From positions 248,001-312,000 of the forward strand of contig CAKMXJ010000006.1 of the NCBI GenBank assembly GCA_928724745.1: a stretch of 64,000 nt of DNA, given 5' to 3'. Source of the DNA: Anthracocystis setariae (lineage: Eukaryota > Basidiomycota > Ustilaginomycetes > Ustilaginales > Ustilaginaceae). Below are positions 18,498 to 28,237 of the stretch, piece by piece; position 1 is the first letter of the stretch, and each line of letters opens with the position of its first letter. The translations under genes and the position numbers were made by a program. The notes below the pieces were generated by a model. That model ran no database searches. It was not told the DNA's origin and saw nothing but the letters and a program-made list of their open reading frames with translations.

Positions 18498-19885
18498 TTA
18501 CATGCTGTCAAAGAGGTCGGGATTGTAATGAGGTGCTGGAGGAACATTGCCATGAGGGACATTATTGATACCAAGAGCTCGGAGGACATCCACCAAAGCA
18601 GTGCGCTCATTTGCACGTCTCCTCTCCTCGCGTTCTTCGCGTTCACGCTCCCTCTCACGCTCACGCTCATCCCTTTCTCTCTCCTTCTGCAGCTCGGTCT
18701 GGAGCTTCATCTCCGTGCGCTTGGTCTTCTCCTTCTCGCACTCCAGCTTTATGGCATAGCAATCCAGTTGAGACTGATAGAAAGCCTCTGCGATAGAATC
18801 TCGTTTGGCCTCAATTCCTGAGCTTCGCCTGCGCTTGTTGCCGAGATGTGGCGTCTCGCGATTTGACGACGGCGAGGACAAGCGTTGGATGGAGGTGAAT
18901 TGGCGGAGTTGGAGAGGGGGAGTGCGGGGTTCGTCGTCGAGAGCAGATGTGCCTGCAACGTTGGCGGCAGTGGCGCTGGTGGCGGTGTCGGTGGTGGAGG
19001 TAGAGGAAGAGACCAACGCTGGATCGATCATACTCATCAGGTCAGGCAAGCCTCGAGCATGGCCAGAGTGACTTGAGCCTTGAGTGTCGTCGTACATGTC
19101 AAAGTCGTTGTTATCGTCGTTGCTGTCAAGGGCTGGCGTTGTGATCAGGATGTTTGGGGCGCTCTGGTACCGATCCATCATCATCTCGTGCATTTTCTCA
19201 AACCATGGGTTGGCATCAGTGAGGGTTTTGCGGGAGTTGTAAGCCTATACACACGAGGAAAGAAGAGATCAAACTATGTGTTAGCACAAAAGCATCTCTT
19301 CGAAAACAGCAAAACACTTACAGGATTAGAAGGATCGATATCGCGAAGGAGCGTGCCAGCTCCGGTCAACGTCAGCGTGGCCTTCAGCTTCTGGTACGAT
19401 GTAAGGAGACGACGAAGCTTTGTCTTGATGCGATCGGTGTCCACCAATGAGTCGGCCTCTGCAGGGAAGATGAGCTTGAAGATGTCGGCGTGGACACAGT
19501 CCTTATGCAAGGTGCTAGTTGGGTCCTCCGCCATGTTCGTTCGAGAAGGCAGCAATGCGCGCTGGTAGCTTTCGTTATTGTAAATGATACTGACCAACTG
19601 GTAGGTTTCCTCCTTCGTCCAAGAGTGGTTCCGGCGCTTGCCTGCAGTGACGGTGCTGGCCTTCTTTGCATTGGCACGAGCTCTGGTAGTGATTGACGAT
19701 CGAAATGGCTGTACAGACGCTGAGCGAGAAGTTGTTGCTGACCCAAGCTGTGAATTGGAAAGAGGAGCGTTGGCACCTCGCGCGGCTTGCGCATGCTCTT
19801 CATCTGCATGAGAAAGTTGACTGTCATTGAAGTTCAGAACACCACTAAGCTCCGCCGCATCCATGTCTAGCTCGTTAGTTGACAT
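18498..19885 (-). CDS. Harbinger Myb/SANT-like DNA-binding partner, two exons
   Basis: Exons 19885-19322 and 19244-18498 join across a 77-bp intron (GTAAGT donor, TATAG acceptor) into 436 residues. Without the splice, two unrelated-looking ORFs would be called. Residues about 84-170 form a Myb/SANT-like trihelix (HSWTKEETYQLVSIIYNN, then RLLTSYQKLKATL). The junction creates NPAYNSRKTLTDANPWFEKM. The C-terminal half is rich in Glu/Arg repeats with coiled-coil character (about 365-415) and ends with a Pro/Asn-rich tail. In PIF/Harbinger elements the Myb-like protein binds the transposon ends and brings in the nuclease. Both genes read the same way, this one first, about 230 bp ahead of the transposase. 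Confidence 0.85.
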
Positions 19886-20117
19886 TGTGTTGAGAGTTGA
19901 TGGTAGAAGTGGTGGTGGTTGCTGTTGTGAGCGGAGGAAGAAGATTGATCAGGTGTCGGACACACACTGTCCGTGCGCAAGATGGAAAAAGCACGCAGAT
20001 CTTGCGAGTCAAAATCAAAAACACTGCTTTTCTCACGGATTTCTGACAAGGTGTGTGCTTTTGCGTGTTTTGGCAATTTTGGTGAGCTTACATAAGTGAT
20101 GCAGACTTATTCAGAAG

Positions 20118-20171
20118 TCCGCAAAATCAAAAGCACGTGCTTTCGGAAGTCCGCAGAAATTGATACCCCCT
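20118..20171 (-). repeat. Right terminal inverted repeat of the Harbinger element
   Basis: Exact reverse complement of 6721-6774, followed by the target duplication ATG at 20172-20174. Confidence 0.92.
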
Positions 20172-20305
20172 ATGGCTGCCGACTCGTGCCAAAAACCCCT
20201 TATCTTATTTATAGCCAGAAACCTTAATTTCCACCTGCTTTCCTCCTAACAAAGCATTTGATACGTACCCAGCAAGTCGTCGAACCACGACTTGGATCAA
20301 GGATC
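20172..20305 (+). promoter_or_regulatory. Core promoter of RNase H copy 3, left behind by the transposon
   Basis: Between the Harbinger end and the ATG only 134 bp remain. They include a TATA-like TATTTATA at about 20206-20213. The matching upstream half lies at 6531-6720, 13.45 kb away. Confidence 0.6.
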
Positions 20306-20773
20306 ATGCCATATCATCGTCCTTACAGCGCTCATATCGTGTACTGCGATGGCTGCTGCATCGGCAATGGCACAATCTATGCCAGAGCTGGCTGGGGTGT
20401 TTACCTCGCGGATAGCGACGAAGGCTATTGCGGTCAGCTGTATGGAGACGTGCAAACCAACATCCGAGCTGAGCTCACATCCATCATCAAGGCCATTGAG
20501 TTGGCACCCGATGACGGCGACGATCTGAAGATCTTCACCGATAGCCGATACTGTATCGATTCCTATGCACGCATTGGTATCTGGCAGCGAAACGGTTGGT
20601 TAACCACTCGAGGTACACCGGTCAAGAATCGCGATCTCCTTGAAGAGCTCGACTACGCCATGCAATCGAGAGATCCAGAACCGGAGTTGATCTACGTCCA
20701 AGGCCATTCGGGTGACCGAGGCAACGAGATCGCTGATGATCTTGCTAGACAAGGCGCTCAGGAACATTACTGA
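20306..20773 (+). CDS. Short RNase H1 paralogue (copy 3), no hybrid-binding domain
   Basis: 155 residues from ATG 20306; the frame extends upstream only to a TTG. It is a single RNase H domain with D15 (YCDGCC), E56 (IRAEL), D79 (FTDSR), D144 (EIADDLA) and H134 (QGHSG), all intact. It is most similar to copy 2 (AGWGVYLAD, VQTNIRAELTSII, LKIFTDSR) but lacks the C-terminal repeat. The 3' flank is also shared with copy 2. The Harbinger insertion removed its distal promoter, so expression may be reduced or captured by the transposon end; the coding region shows no decay. Confidence 0.85.
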   Translation: MPYHRPYSAHIVYCDGCCIGNGTIYARAGWGVYLADSDEGYCGQLYGDVQTNIRAELTSIIKAIELAPDDGDDLKIFTDSRYCIDSYARIGIWQRNGWLTTRGTPVKNRDLLEELDYAMQSRDPEPELIYVQGHSGDRGNEIADDLARQGAQEHY

Positions 20774-21230
20774 CCAAGACTCTCAGCATGAGCCTGTTGC
20801 GGAACACTCTTGCGAGGGTGCAAGGGCGAATGTCGGGGAGAAGGCAGGATGAAGACGAGTGGAGCGCAGGTAACCAATTGCAAATGTCTGATGGCTTCTC
20901 ACAATCTAACCAAGGGGGGCACTTCAGCATACACTGTGGAACGCACAAACCTCACACATCATCACATGCAATGAAATCTAAACCTACGACGTGACTTCGC
21001 ATCACAGCTTCAAAGGTTCGGCATAGCACAGCAATCACTTTGACACGAAAAAGGCATTGACTGACGGAGGATTAGGCTTTCATCATGGTGATGTCGAGCA
21101 GACTAAGGAGAGGTAGCAATATTAATGGAAATTTGATAGGCCGAGATTCGTGAAGATGGAATCAGACTGCAAAGCAGAGGATGAACCGGTTTGATGCGGT
21201 AGAGATACGTCAGAGACCATGACACACATC
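20774..21230. other. 3' flank of RNase H copy 3
   Basis: Resembles 6051-6470 after copy 2. No gene is seen before the stop of the convergent GPI-protein gene. Confidence 0.5.
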
Positions 21231-21986
21231 CTATGTGGTGACGACCAGGGCTGTGAACGCAGCAATGACCACGACGAACAGGAAGTCGTTACCCAACTGG
21301 CTGCCGATAGCACTGTTCGAATGAGGGTCAGGATGGAAGCTGCCGAAGGTGGAGGATGCACCGTCCATTCTTGGGAGTGCCTGCTCGGTGCTATTACCGT
21401 TGGAAGTCGTATTGGTCACCTTACCACCCTTGCTAGAAGGCAGCACGATTCCAGGCGTCTGGAGGTATGGCTGAATTTGGCTCGGAATGCTCTCCTGGTG
21501 TGAGGAAGGATCGGGAGCGGTACCTTTCGGCTTGATGTCAAACGGTGGAGAGGTATACAGCACATCTTTTTCTGTAAATCGCGAACAAGAATGATTTTGG
21601 CGCTGTAAGTAACTTACTAGAGCAACGTGGCGATGTTTTCACCAGTCGAAGCTGACTGACGCGGACTTACTGTCGTGGTTGTAGTGACTAGCATTGACAA
21701 ACATGAGCGAGTATCCTCCAGCGGAGGGAAGACAAGGCACATAGATCATAGCAGCATTGTCGTTACCCTCAAGAGCATTGCCCACCTCGTAATCGTCGTT
21801 GAGCAGAGTCTTGTTCGAGTTCGTCAACATGATAGTCACGATCTGCGGATCGGCGCTAGAGGACTTCCAAGTCATGTTGTTCCATCCACAAGCCACCCAA
21901 TAGTCGGAAGGTCCTGGAAAGTTGATTTCAAAAGCTGAAGCTGAAGCGGCTACAGCTAGGAAGAATGCCATAAACACTAACAACAT
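21231..21986 (-). CDS. Secreted Kre9/KNH-like, probably GPI-anchored cell-surface protein, two exons
   Basis: Exons 21986-21671 and 21571-21231 (intron 99 bp, GTAAGT donor, TTTACAG acceptor) give 218 residues. Residues 1-18 are a signal peptide (LLVFMAFFLAVAASASA). The body has the Ser/Thr-rich GPI-anchored/Kre9 beta-domain layout: YWVACGWNNMTWKSS, then IVTIMLTNSN, GGYSLMFVNASH, and after the splice DVLYTSPPFDIKPKGT. It ends with a small-residue site and a hydrophobic tail (FLFVVVIAAFTALVV), as expected for GPI attachment. Several NxS/T sites are present. The likely place is the cell wall or plasma membrane; a beta-1,6-glucan or adhesion role is only suggested by the family. Gpi10, which helps build the anchor, is encoded 9 kb downstream. 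Confidence 0.8.
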
Positions 21987-22797
21987 TTTTCAAGAGCGTG
22001 TCCAAGGTCGCGGTAGAGGCCGGGGATGAGGAGGGATGGAGGTGGGTGGGGACGGAAAGCTCAGTTCAAGACGAAGGAAAGCCTCAACTTATATCCAGAG
22101 ACCCCTGTGGTGGGTGTAAAGAGCACATTTGACCTTACGACAAGGTGCCACTTTCATTCTTGTCGGAGGCTTCGCTCGCAAGATTCATTGGCGCCTTGCC
22201 AAAATTTCTGTCCGCTTCTTCATCTGCATGCGATTGTCTCAAGGCTTGCTATCCGACATGCTTGAGGATCCAGCCAAACACGATCGCAGATAAGGCTTAT
22301 GAGGTTAGCAAAGCACATCAGACTTGCAGCCCACCGCTTACGGCGACATTTGCCGCAACCGCGCCGAGCGAGGCCGAGAGTACGCCTATCGATTCGGTTC
22401 GGACGCTGCGGCGAGTTTTCCGGATAGACGCCGTTCAAGCAGCAACCAAGCTAAGCTGATGAATGAAAAGCAGCGCTGGTACCCTTTTGCTCTTCGTGCG
22501 AGATGAGGGGTTGAGTGGGGCCAAGATGAAAGCGTCAACATGCCGACAGCTGGAAAGGAGCCGTGGGACATTTCGCGCAACTGTTAGATCTACTCCGGGT
22601 TTGGGCTGCACCAAATCACGTGATGCATTCTCGAATTTTTTGGCAAGGACCCTTTCGTATCCTCCTCCACCTCCTCGTTGTGCCATTGCTCACTTCAGCA
22701 CTCCATACATTGCCGCTCAAACCTCGTTGATCCTTCACTCATCCAGAGACGGTGTTCGGAGATCTGAATCGATTCCGACCGAGGAAATAGAACCAGA
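21987..22797. other. Divergent promoter region of the GPI-protein gene and TRM112
   Basis: 811 bp. ORFs here have no recognisable content and I see no repeat or RNA gene. Confidence 0.5.
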
Positions 22798-23313
22798 ATG
22801 CGCCTCCTCACACATAACCTGCTGGCGTGCCACGCAAAGGCGTGTCAGACGACATCGAACAACTTCCCCCTCATACTCAAGGACGTGCAGCTGGAGCTCA
22901 TCGAGGCCGAACCCAACGAGATCTTCATCAAGGGCTTCCTTGCCAAGCTCGATTGGCCGGCGCTGGTGAAAACGGCAAGAAGTCTGGGAGACACTTCGTT
23001 GCCAGACCAAGGTCCTGATCCAAGCAAACCGTTGGAGGACGAGGCTTTGATCCAATTGTTGCATCATGTTTTGCTTGAGGTAAGTACCACACACAGACCA
23101 GGACGGCTAACACAGCTGTACTGTCCAGCTCTTTGAAGTTGGCATACGGGAAGGGCACTGATCCATCGCTCTCTACATTACGCGCGTTCTCGTCCATCTT
23201 TGCAGATTCACGTCGTCGAGGGCCAAATGATCTGTCCGAATTGCCAGCACATTTACCAGATCCGCAGCGGTATCCCAAACATGTTGCTCGCTGAGCATGA
23301 GATCGGAAAGTAA
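22798..23313 (+). CDS. TRM112: Trm112, activator subunit of methyltransferases, two exons
   Basis: Exons 22798-23079 and 23206-23313 (126-bp intron, GTAAGT donor, TTTGCAG acceptor) give 129 residues, the normal family length. It starts [16 protein letters not shown] and has [18 protein letters not shown] in the middle. The second exon carries [24 protein letters not shown]. The Cys pair near the start and the CPNC pair form the zinc site. Trm112 is the shared partner of Trm9, Trm11, Mtq2 and Bud23, which modify tRNA, release factor eRF1 and rRNA in cytoplasm and nucleus. A reading frame without the splice would miss the zinc-binding C-terminus. Confidence 0.93.
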
Positions 23314-24125
23314 TGTTCGTCTCCACCTTCACACATTGAATTTTGCACCACGCAACTCTCTGTAACCCTGTAGAAGGAGCTTGTCCAACATAACCGCCAT
23401 CAAGGCATATCATCTATTCCTATTCCCATTGTAATTGTACTTTGATCATAACCTCTCGCCCCTGTAGCAGCTTTCTGTGCAGCTGATTCCACCTGGAGAG
23501 TGTAGAGTGACCGCTTTCGATTCGACCGTTCCTTTCCTTTGCAGTCTCAGTCGAAGCTTTATAATGTGCTAAGGAACCTGGCTAGCTGCTGAGGGCGGCT
23601 ACGTTCTGAATTGGTTTTGAAGAAGCTCGATGTGGGCACAGATGCGGTTGTCCCGCCTGCGCTCGTTGCTTAGGAGGCAGCAAGCAAGCATGTCATAACT
23701 CATGGCAAGCAGAGGACCATATCGGGCAAAAAGGCGAATTGAGCCCGATTCAGCAGTTTGGCCCCTGCACGCATGGCTCGACAGCCGGTGAAATCTCAAA
23801 AAGGCGGCGCACAGGCGCGGCGGTCGACACAGAACAACACACCGCCCTCCACTCGAACACTCTACCTGTCTCATCGTCCTCGCTTTCCTTCTTTTCCAAC
23901 ATCCCGCCTCTACCTACCTTCCTCATCTCGTACCATCCAAGGGTAGCGATTGACTTCAGCGACAGCCGTGATAACTACAGGACCGCACGAGTCTGTCTTC
24001 TGCGCCCCGAGTCTGCAGTAGAAGCAGTTAAAACACAGAAGCAACGGTCAAGCGTACTGTTGTGACTCTCACGTTCAGCATAAAGGAAAGGACATCATAC
24101 GGCCAGAACCACAGCAGCAGCAATC
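23314..24125. other. Intergenic region between TRM112 and VPS26
   Basis: 812 bp with no supportable gene, repeat or RNA. Confidence 0.5.
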
Positions 24126-25361
24126 ATGGCATCTTTCTTTTCCTTCTCTTCACCAGTCGACGTCGACGTTCGTCTCGAAGGCGAGGATGCGAGGAAACAG
24201 GTCGAGATCAAGATGGACAAGGCCAGCAAGGAGAAGTGCCCCATCTACTTTGATGGAGAGAGCGTCAAGGGTTCGGTAAGTAGACTTATATGGGCGAGGC
24301 CGATGTCCAGAACTTTCAGCCTGGCTGACATGTTCAATTCCTAATCTGGTGATGAAATCGATAGGTATCAGTGCGGGTGCGAGATGGCAAGAAGCTCGTT
24401 CACGAAGGCATCAAGATCGAGTTTGTTGGAAGCATAGGTAGGTACATCCATCCATCTGAGGTCTCTAATAGCATACGTAGAGTTTTTGTGTGCTGACAAC
24501 TTGCTCATCTGATGTGGCTTAGAGATGTTCTACGACCGCGGCAACCACTACGAGTTCCTCTCGCTCGTGCAAGAGCTTGCCTCGCCAGGAGAGATGAGGG
24601 CAGCGCAAAACTTTGACTTCGAGTTCAAGAACGTCGAAAAGCAGTACGAGAGCTATAACGGCATCAACGTCAAGTTGAGGTATGTTTCACTGGCTGTCTA
24701 CATTCAAGCTCGAGTCTCGAGAGCGACGCTGACCTTTGGCGGTTGTTCTGCTGAATTTAAGATACTACATACGAGTGACGATATCGAGAAGGCTAACGGA
24801 CGTGGTCAAGGAACGCGACATTTGGGTGCATTCGTACCGCATGCCACCAGATTCCAACAATGCCATCAAAATGGAAGTTGGTATCGAAGATTGTCTGCAC
24901 ATCGAGTTCGAGTACAACAAGTCAAAGTAAGTTCCGCTTCAACTGCGTATCCGTCCTAGATCTGAAGGCGCTGGACTGATCCGCCTCTTCTGTCCTGTTC
25001 CTGTCACAGATACCACCTCAAAGACGTCATCGTGGGCAAGATCTACTTCCTGCTGGTTCGAATCAAGATCAAACACATGGAACTTTCCATCATTCGGCGC
25101 GAAACCACCGGCACCGCTCCCAACCAGTACAACGAGTCAGAGACCATCACCAAGTTCGAGATCATGGATGGCGCGCCAGTGCGCGGAGAGACGATCCCAA
25201 TCCGACTGTTTTTGGGAGGATTCGAACTGACACCTACCTTCAGGGACGTCAACAAGAAATTCAGCACGAGGTACTATCTCAATTTGGTGCTGATCGACGA
25301 GGAGAACAGAAGGTACTTCAAGCAGCAGGAGATCACCGTCTTCCGCATCCCGGAGAACTAG
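24126..25361 (+). CDS. VPS26: Retromer subunit Vps26, five exons
   Basis: Exons 24126-24275, 24365-24437, 24523-24679, 24762-24926 and 25010-25361 join in frame to 298 residues. All four introns have GT...AG ends (GTAAGT, GTAGGT, GTATGT, GTAAGT). It is an arrestin-fold protein with the family landmarks FFSFSSPVDVDVRLEG, GSIEMFYDRGNHYEFLSLV, LKDVIVGKIYFLLVRIKIKH, RRETTG, GAPVRGETIPIRLFL and NLVLIDEENRRYFKQQE. Vps26 with Vps29 and Vps35 forms the cargo-recognition core of retromer on endosomes, returning receptors to the Golgi. It is the most intron-rich gene of the window, and its intron positions are supported by continuity of the conserved protein. Confidence 0.95.
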
Positions 25362-26110
25362 CATGTATCGATCCGCTGGGAAAGGAGAAAGCACATACCC
25401 TTTAATTGATTCATCTTTGGCTGACGATGCGAGAGGTTGCCGGGCGAGGGGCGAGATTCCATCGAGAGATTCAGGCCGCATTGCACGGATCTCCTCCTTT
25501 CACTTTCCCGCCACTTGCGGATGTGCCGATTTGCATGCGCTGCAGCGCAGCGAGATTAAATACTCTGAGACGTCGTCTTATTATGACGGCAGCACGTACC
25601 TCTTCTTTCTCCATATCGCCCGCGATCGGACGCTTCGCTGAATGAGGTGGTTGATGAGTCGCAGCAGTATTGATGTCTCGATCGACGATCGTGAGTTTGT
25701 GACCCCATCTAGTTTGTGGGGCGCACAGTTAGAAGTGCTTCATGCTGAGATAGGTTCGACCCCTGCTCACTTAGTGTTTCTGACAGCGGCGTACGCTGCT
25801 TGTGTACAAAGCGGCAACAAGTTTTCTGCCTCTTCATCCAGATTCGGAAGAGGGACAAGCGTCAACGATGAGCTCAATGGGATCACTCCTCGAGTTGGCG
25901 CAACAATAGCCAGGTCCACCGCTGTATATTTGGTCTCCACCGACGAGCAGGAACACAACACTTAACGACAAGGGCGCAAGAGCCGACCTTCACTACAAAT
26001 ATACCTCCGGCAGTGCTAACGCAATCGCATTGATTTGTGTCTTACGCTCATCCAGCTTCTTGCCCGACGTTTTGTCCCAGCTCTGAACTGGTCTCGACAA
26101 CACGTTCTTC
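25362..26110. other. Intergenic region between VPS26 and the next gene
   Basis: 749 bp. A GGTTCGACCCC word near 25753 was examined as a possible tRNA T-arm and rejected. Nothing else is seen. Confidence 0.45.
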
Positions 26111-28090
26111 ATGTCTCGACCAAATTCCAAAACGGCCGGCGCCATCTGTCCCGGGGGCACCCTTCCATCCCCCATCGCCACCGATGATCCTCCTTCGATC
26201 TCCGCCGAGTCAGCAAAGCTCTCTAAGTTCAGACAACTCGATGCCATCGCCTTCAGCACGAACACTGACAATCGCCCAACACCTGCCATGTCGAGTCAGT
26301 GTGACCTTTTGCATCGACAGATGTACGACGCCGTCGATGAGGTCTATGTGTATTCCGAGCCCTCTGTGCTGGACGGCCAAGAACCCTGGAGTCCTCTCTC
26401 GATGCTGTTCGAGGGGATCTTGGCGGATTCACGCTCGATCGCTGGAATGCAAGCTTACGATCAAGAGGATGAGCCTTTGCCAGAAAGTCTTCTGCTGGAA
26501 TTCGAGCGACAGACGCTATGGCTTCGGAGCAAAGACGGTCTTGATCCAGATACGGTGTCGCCTTCAACAGCGTCGACTAAACTGACCACGCCAAGTGCGT
26601 CGCCTCAATGTGAGACGGTTTCAGTCCCCGATATAGAATCACCGGATCGCCATGATAACGCCAGTAGAGTCGCCACATACAGTTCTTTCGGCGTTGAAGG
26701 CTCGGGAAAGCCAAAGGACAGTTTGCTCTTTAAGCCTTGGCCCGCACTTCCATTTACGCACTCGGATCGATTTTTTTTCGATCAAGCGGCGATTCATAGC
26801 CCTGCGCAAAATGACGAGGTCGAGGACGCTTTACGTCTGACTATGCCTGGTGGTGGGCCTTTGTTCGAACGAGTTACTGGTGAGGGTATGTTTGGCAAGT
26901 TCTGGACGTCGGGATCGCTTTCAGCCGAACGCATGTTTCCTGGAAAACCTGTACCCATGCTGACCGAGTCCGGGTCGGCTCCTCCACCCAGACCGCCGCG
27001 GCCGCCAAGACTTTCCATACCTCAATCACACGCCGAGACCATCAGCCTCCGATCCGTTCGTAGACCGCCGGCAGAGTACCTCCAGACATACCGTCGATCT
27101 CGCAGCGTCTCGTTCGCGGATGCTTTCAAGCAGCTCAACCCGGCGCATCAGATTGTCGCGGTCGAGCGCGAGGATGACAACATCAGCCTCAGTTCTGTGT
27201 CCACTTTCGTCTCGGCAATGTCTGACCTCACCGTCATTGCACCTTTGCAACCTTTCACAGTGGAAGAAAAGGTGACCAAGATTGCGCAAAAATTGGCGGA
27301 GGAGGATGCCACGGATTGTGGTTTACCGGGTCAGTACTTGGCAGTGCCAATGGCGAATCGGCAGTCAACGGCGCAGAGTCAGGTTACCACTCTGCTTGAA
27401 TCGATGGCCGGTATGGAAGAGGACTTGCAGTCGCACTCGATCCGATGTGTCCCATCGAGCCGACTCAGTCTGACTGGAACCGGTCAAGATCGAGGCGATA
27501 GAAAGCCCTCGCTACTCCGAAAGATCTCGTCGGCCCTAACCAGACGTCGAAGTACCAAGCCCGTTCGAGCACCAACTGCAACAGAACCTACGGATTACAG
27601 CAAAACTCATCGCTTCTCTGCCCAGCTCACGCCATGCACTCTACCTGCCCCCCAATCCACCACTGTCCCAGCGATGATGCTTTCGCCTTCCACCCCACTT
27701 CGCAGTCGCTCGACTCGCCATTTGGCTGACTGCAGGGATAGTCGTTCGATGGAACTTTCTCGCCACCCCTCGAAATCGCCGCTTGTGGGTCGAACGCGAG
27801 CGTCGTCATCAGCGACACTGACGCGTACCCAGTCGAAACTGACCAGAACAACCATCGTGCATTCCACCCAGGCGATCATCCCCACGGCCAGAAGAGTCAC
27901 CTTCGGCGCGGTACACGAGATTCACCTCCCCGCCTCACCAACCCAAAGCGAGGAGTGCAACATCAAGCCTCCCTCACCAGAGACAGACGAGGAGACCACA
28001 GAACAAGCGCAACAAAAGCAAGATGTAGCGCCGTCAAGAAGATCCGTCTTCAACTTCCCCTTCTCATTGCCCTGGTCTCGTCATTCCTAA
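26111..28090 (+). CDS. Unknown serine/proline-rich protein
   Basis: 659 residues, intronless, from ATG 26111. I do not recognise a family. The sequence is mostly low-complexity Ser/Thr/Pro/Arg, suggesting disorder. It has a proline-rich stretch (PPPRPPRPPR) that could bind SH3 domains, basic-serine clusters such as RRSRSVSF and RKISSALTRRRS that look like kinase targets, and a more conserved-looking N-terminal segment with MYDAVDEVYVYSE and LESMAGMEEDL-type helices. The C-terminus (RRSVFNFPFSLPWSRHS) is a short hydrophobic motif. No signal peptide or membrane segment is seen. It may be a signalling or polarity scaffold, which is a guess from composition only. It is convergent with PAAF1/RPN14 (147 bp). 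Confidence 0.65.
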   Translation: MSRPNSKTAGAICPGGTLPSPIATDDPPSISAESAKLSKFRQLDAIAFSTNTDNRPTPAMSSQCDLLHRQMYDAVDEVYVYSEPSVLDGQEPWSPLSMLFEGILADSRSIAGMQAYDQEDEPLPESLLLEFERQTLWLRSKDGLDPDTVSPSTASTKLTTPSASPQCETVSVPDIESPDRHDNASRVATYSSFGVEGSGKPKDSLLFKPWPALPFTHSDRFFFDQAAIHSPAQNDEVEDALRLTMPGGGPLFERVTGEGMFGKFWTSGSLSAERMFPGKPVPMLTESGSAPPPRPPRPPRLSIPQSHAETISLRSVRRPPAEYLQTYRRSRSVSFADAFKQLNPAHQIVAVEREDDNISLSSVSTFVSAMSDLTVIAPLQPFTVEEKVTKIAQKLAEEDATDCGLPGQYLAVPMANRQSTAQSQVTTLLESMAGMEEDLQSHSIRCVPSSRLSLTGTGQDRGDRKPSLLRKISSALTRRRSTKPVRAPTATEPTDYSKTHRFSAQLTPCTLPAPQSTTVPAMMLSPSTPLRSRSTRHLADCRDSRSMELSRHPSKSPLVGRTRASSSATLTRTQSKLTRTTIVHSTQAIIPTARRVTFGAVHEIHLPASPTQSEECNIKPPSPETDEETTEQAQQKQDVAPSRRSVFNFPFSLPWSRHS

Positions 28091-28237
28091 CTCTCACAGT
28101 CCACAGACCAAATCAGCTTCATTGTCGATCTCTTAGAACCTCGTCACTCACTCCACTGTCCAAACACCATCACCTGTACCCCACACACTGTCATTACTGC
28201 CCAAGTAACCCATAAACAAGCTTAGCTTGTGAGAGAA

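Larger units (their letters stand above)
6721..20171 (-). mobile_element. PIF/Harbinger DNA transposon, interrupted by an LTR retrotransposon
   Basis: The ends are 54-bp perfect inverted repeats (6721-6774 and 20118-20171) beginning AGGGGGTATCAATTTCTGCG. They are flanked by a 3-bp target duplication ATG (6718-6720 and 20172-20174). Inside are, on the minus strand, a two-exon Myb/SANT-like gene and a DDE_Tnp_4 transposase gene, the standard pair of PIF/Harbinger elements. A Ty3/gypsy element with its 5-bp duplication adds 9659 bp, so the unoccupied transposon was about 3.79 kb: a 174-bp left arm and a 3.6-kb right arm. Both genes are uninterrupted and both termini are intact, so the element could have been mobile recently. 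Confidence 0.9.

Noticed and set aside
25740..25775. Possible tRNA T-arm (GGTTCGACCCC)
   Set aside because: No matching A box, no acceptor stem and no cloverleaf could be folded around it. No tRNA or rRNA gene is supported anywhere in the window.
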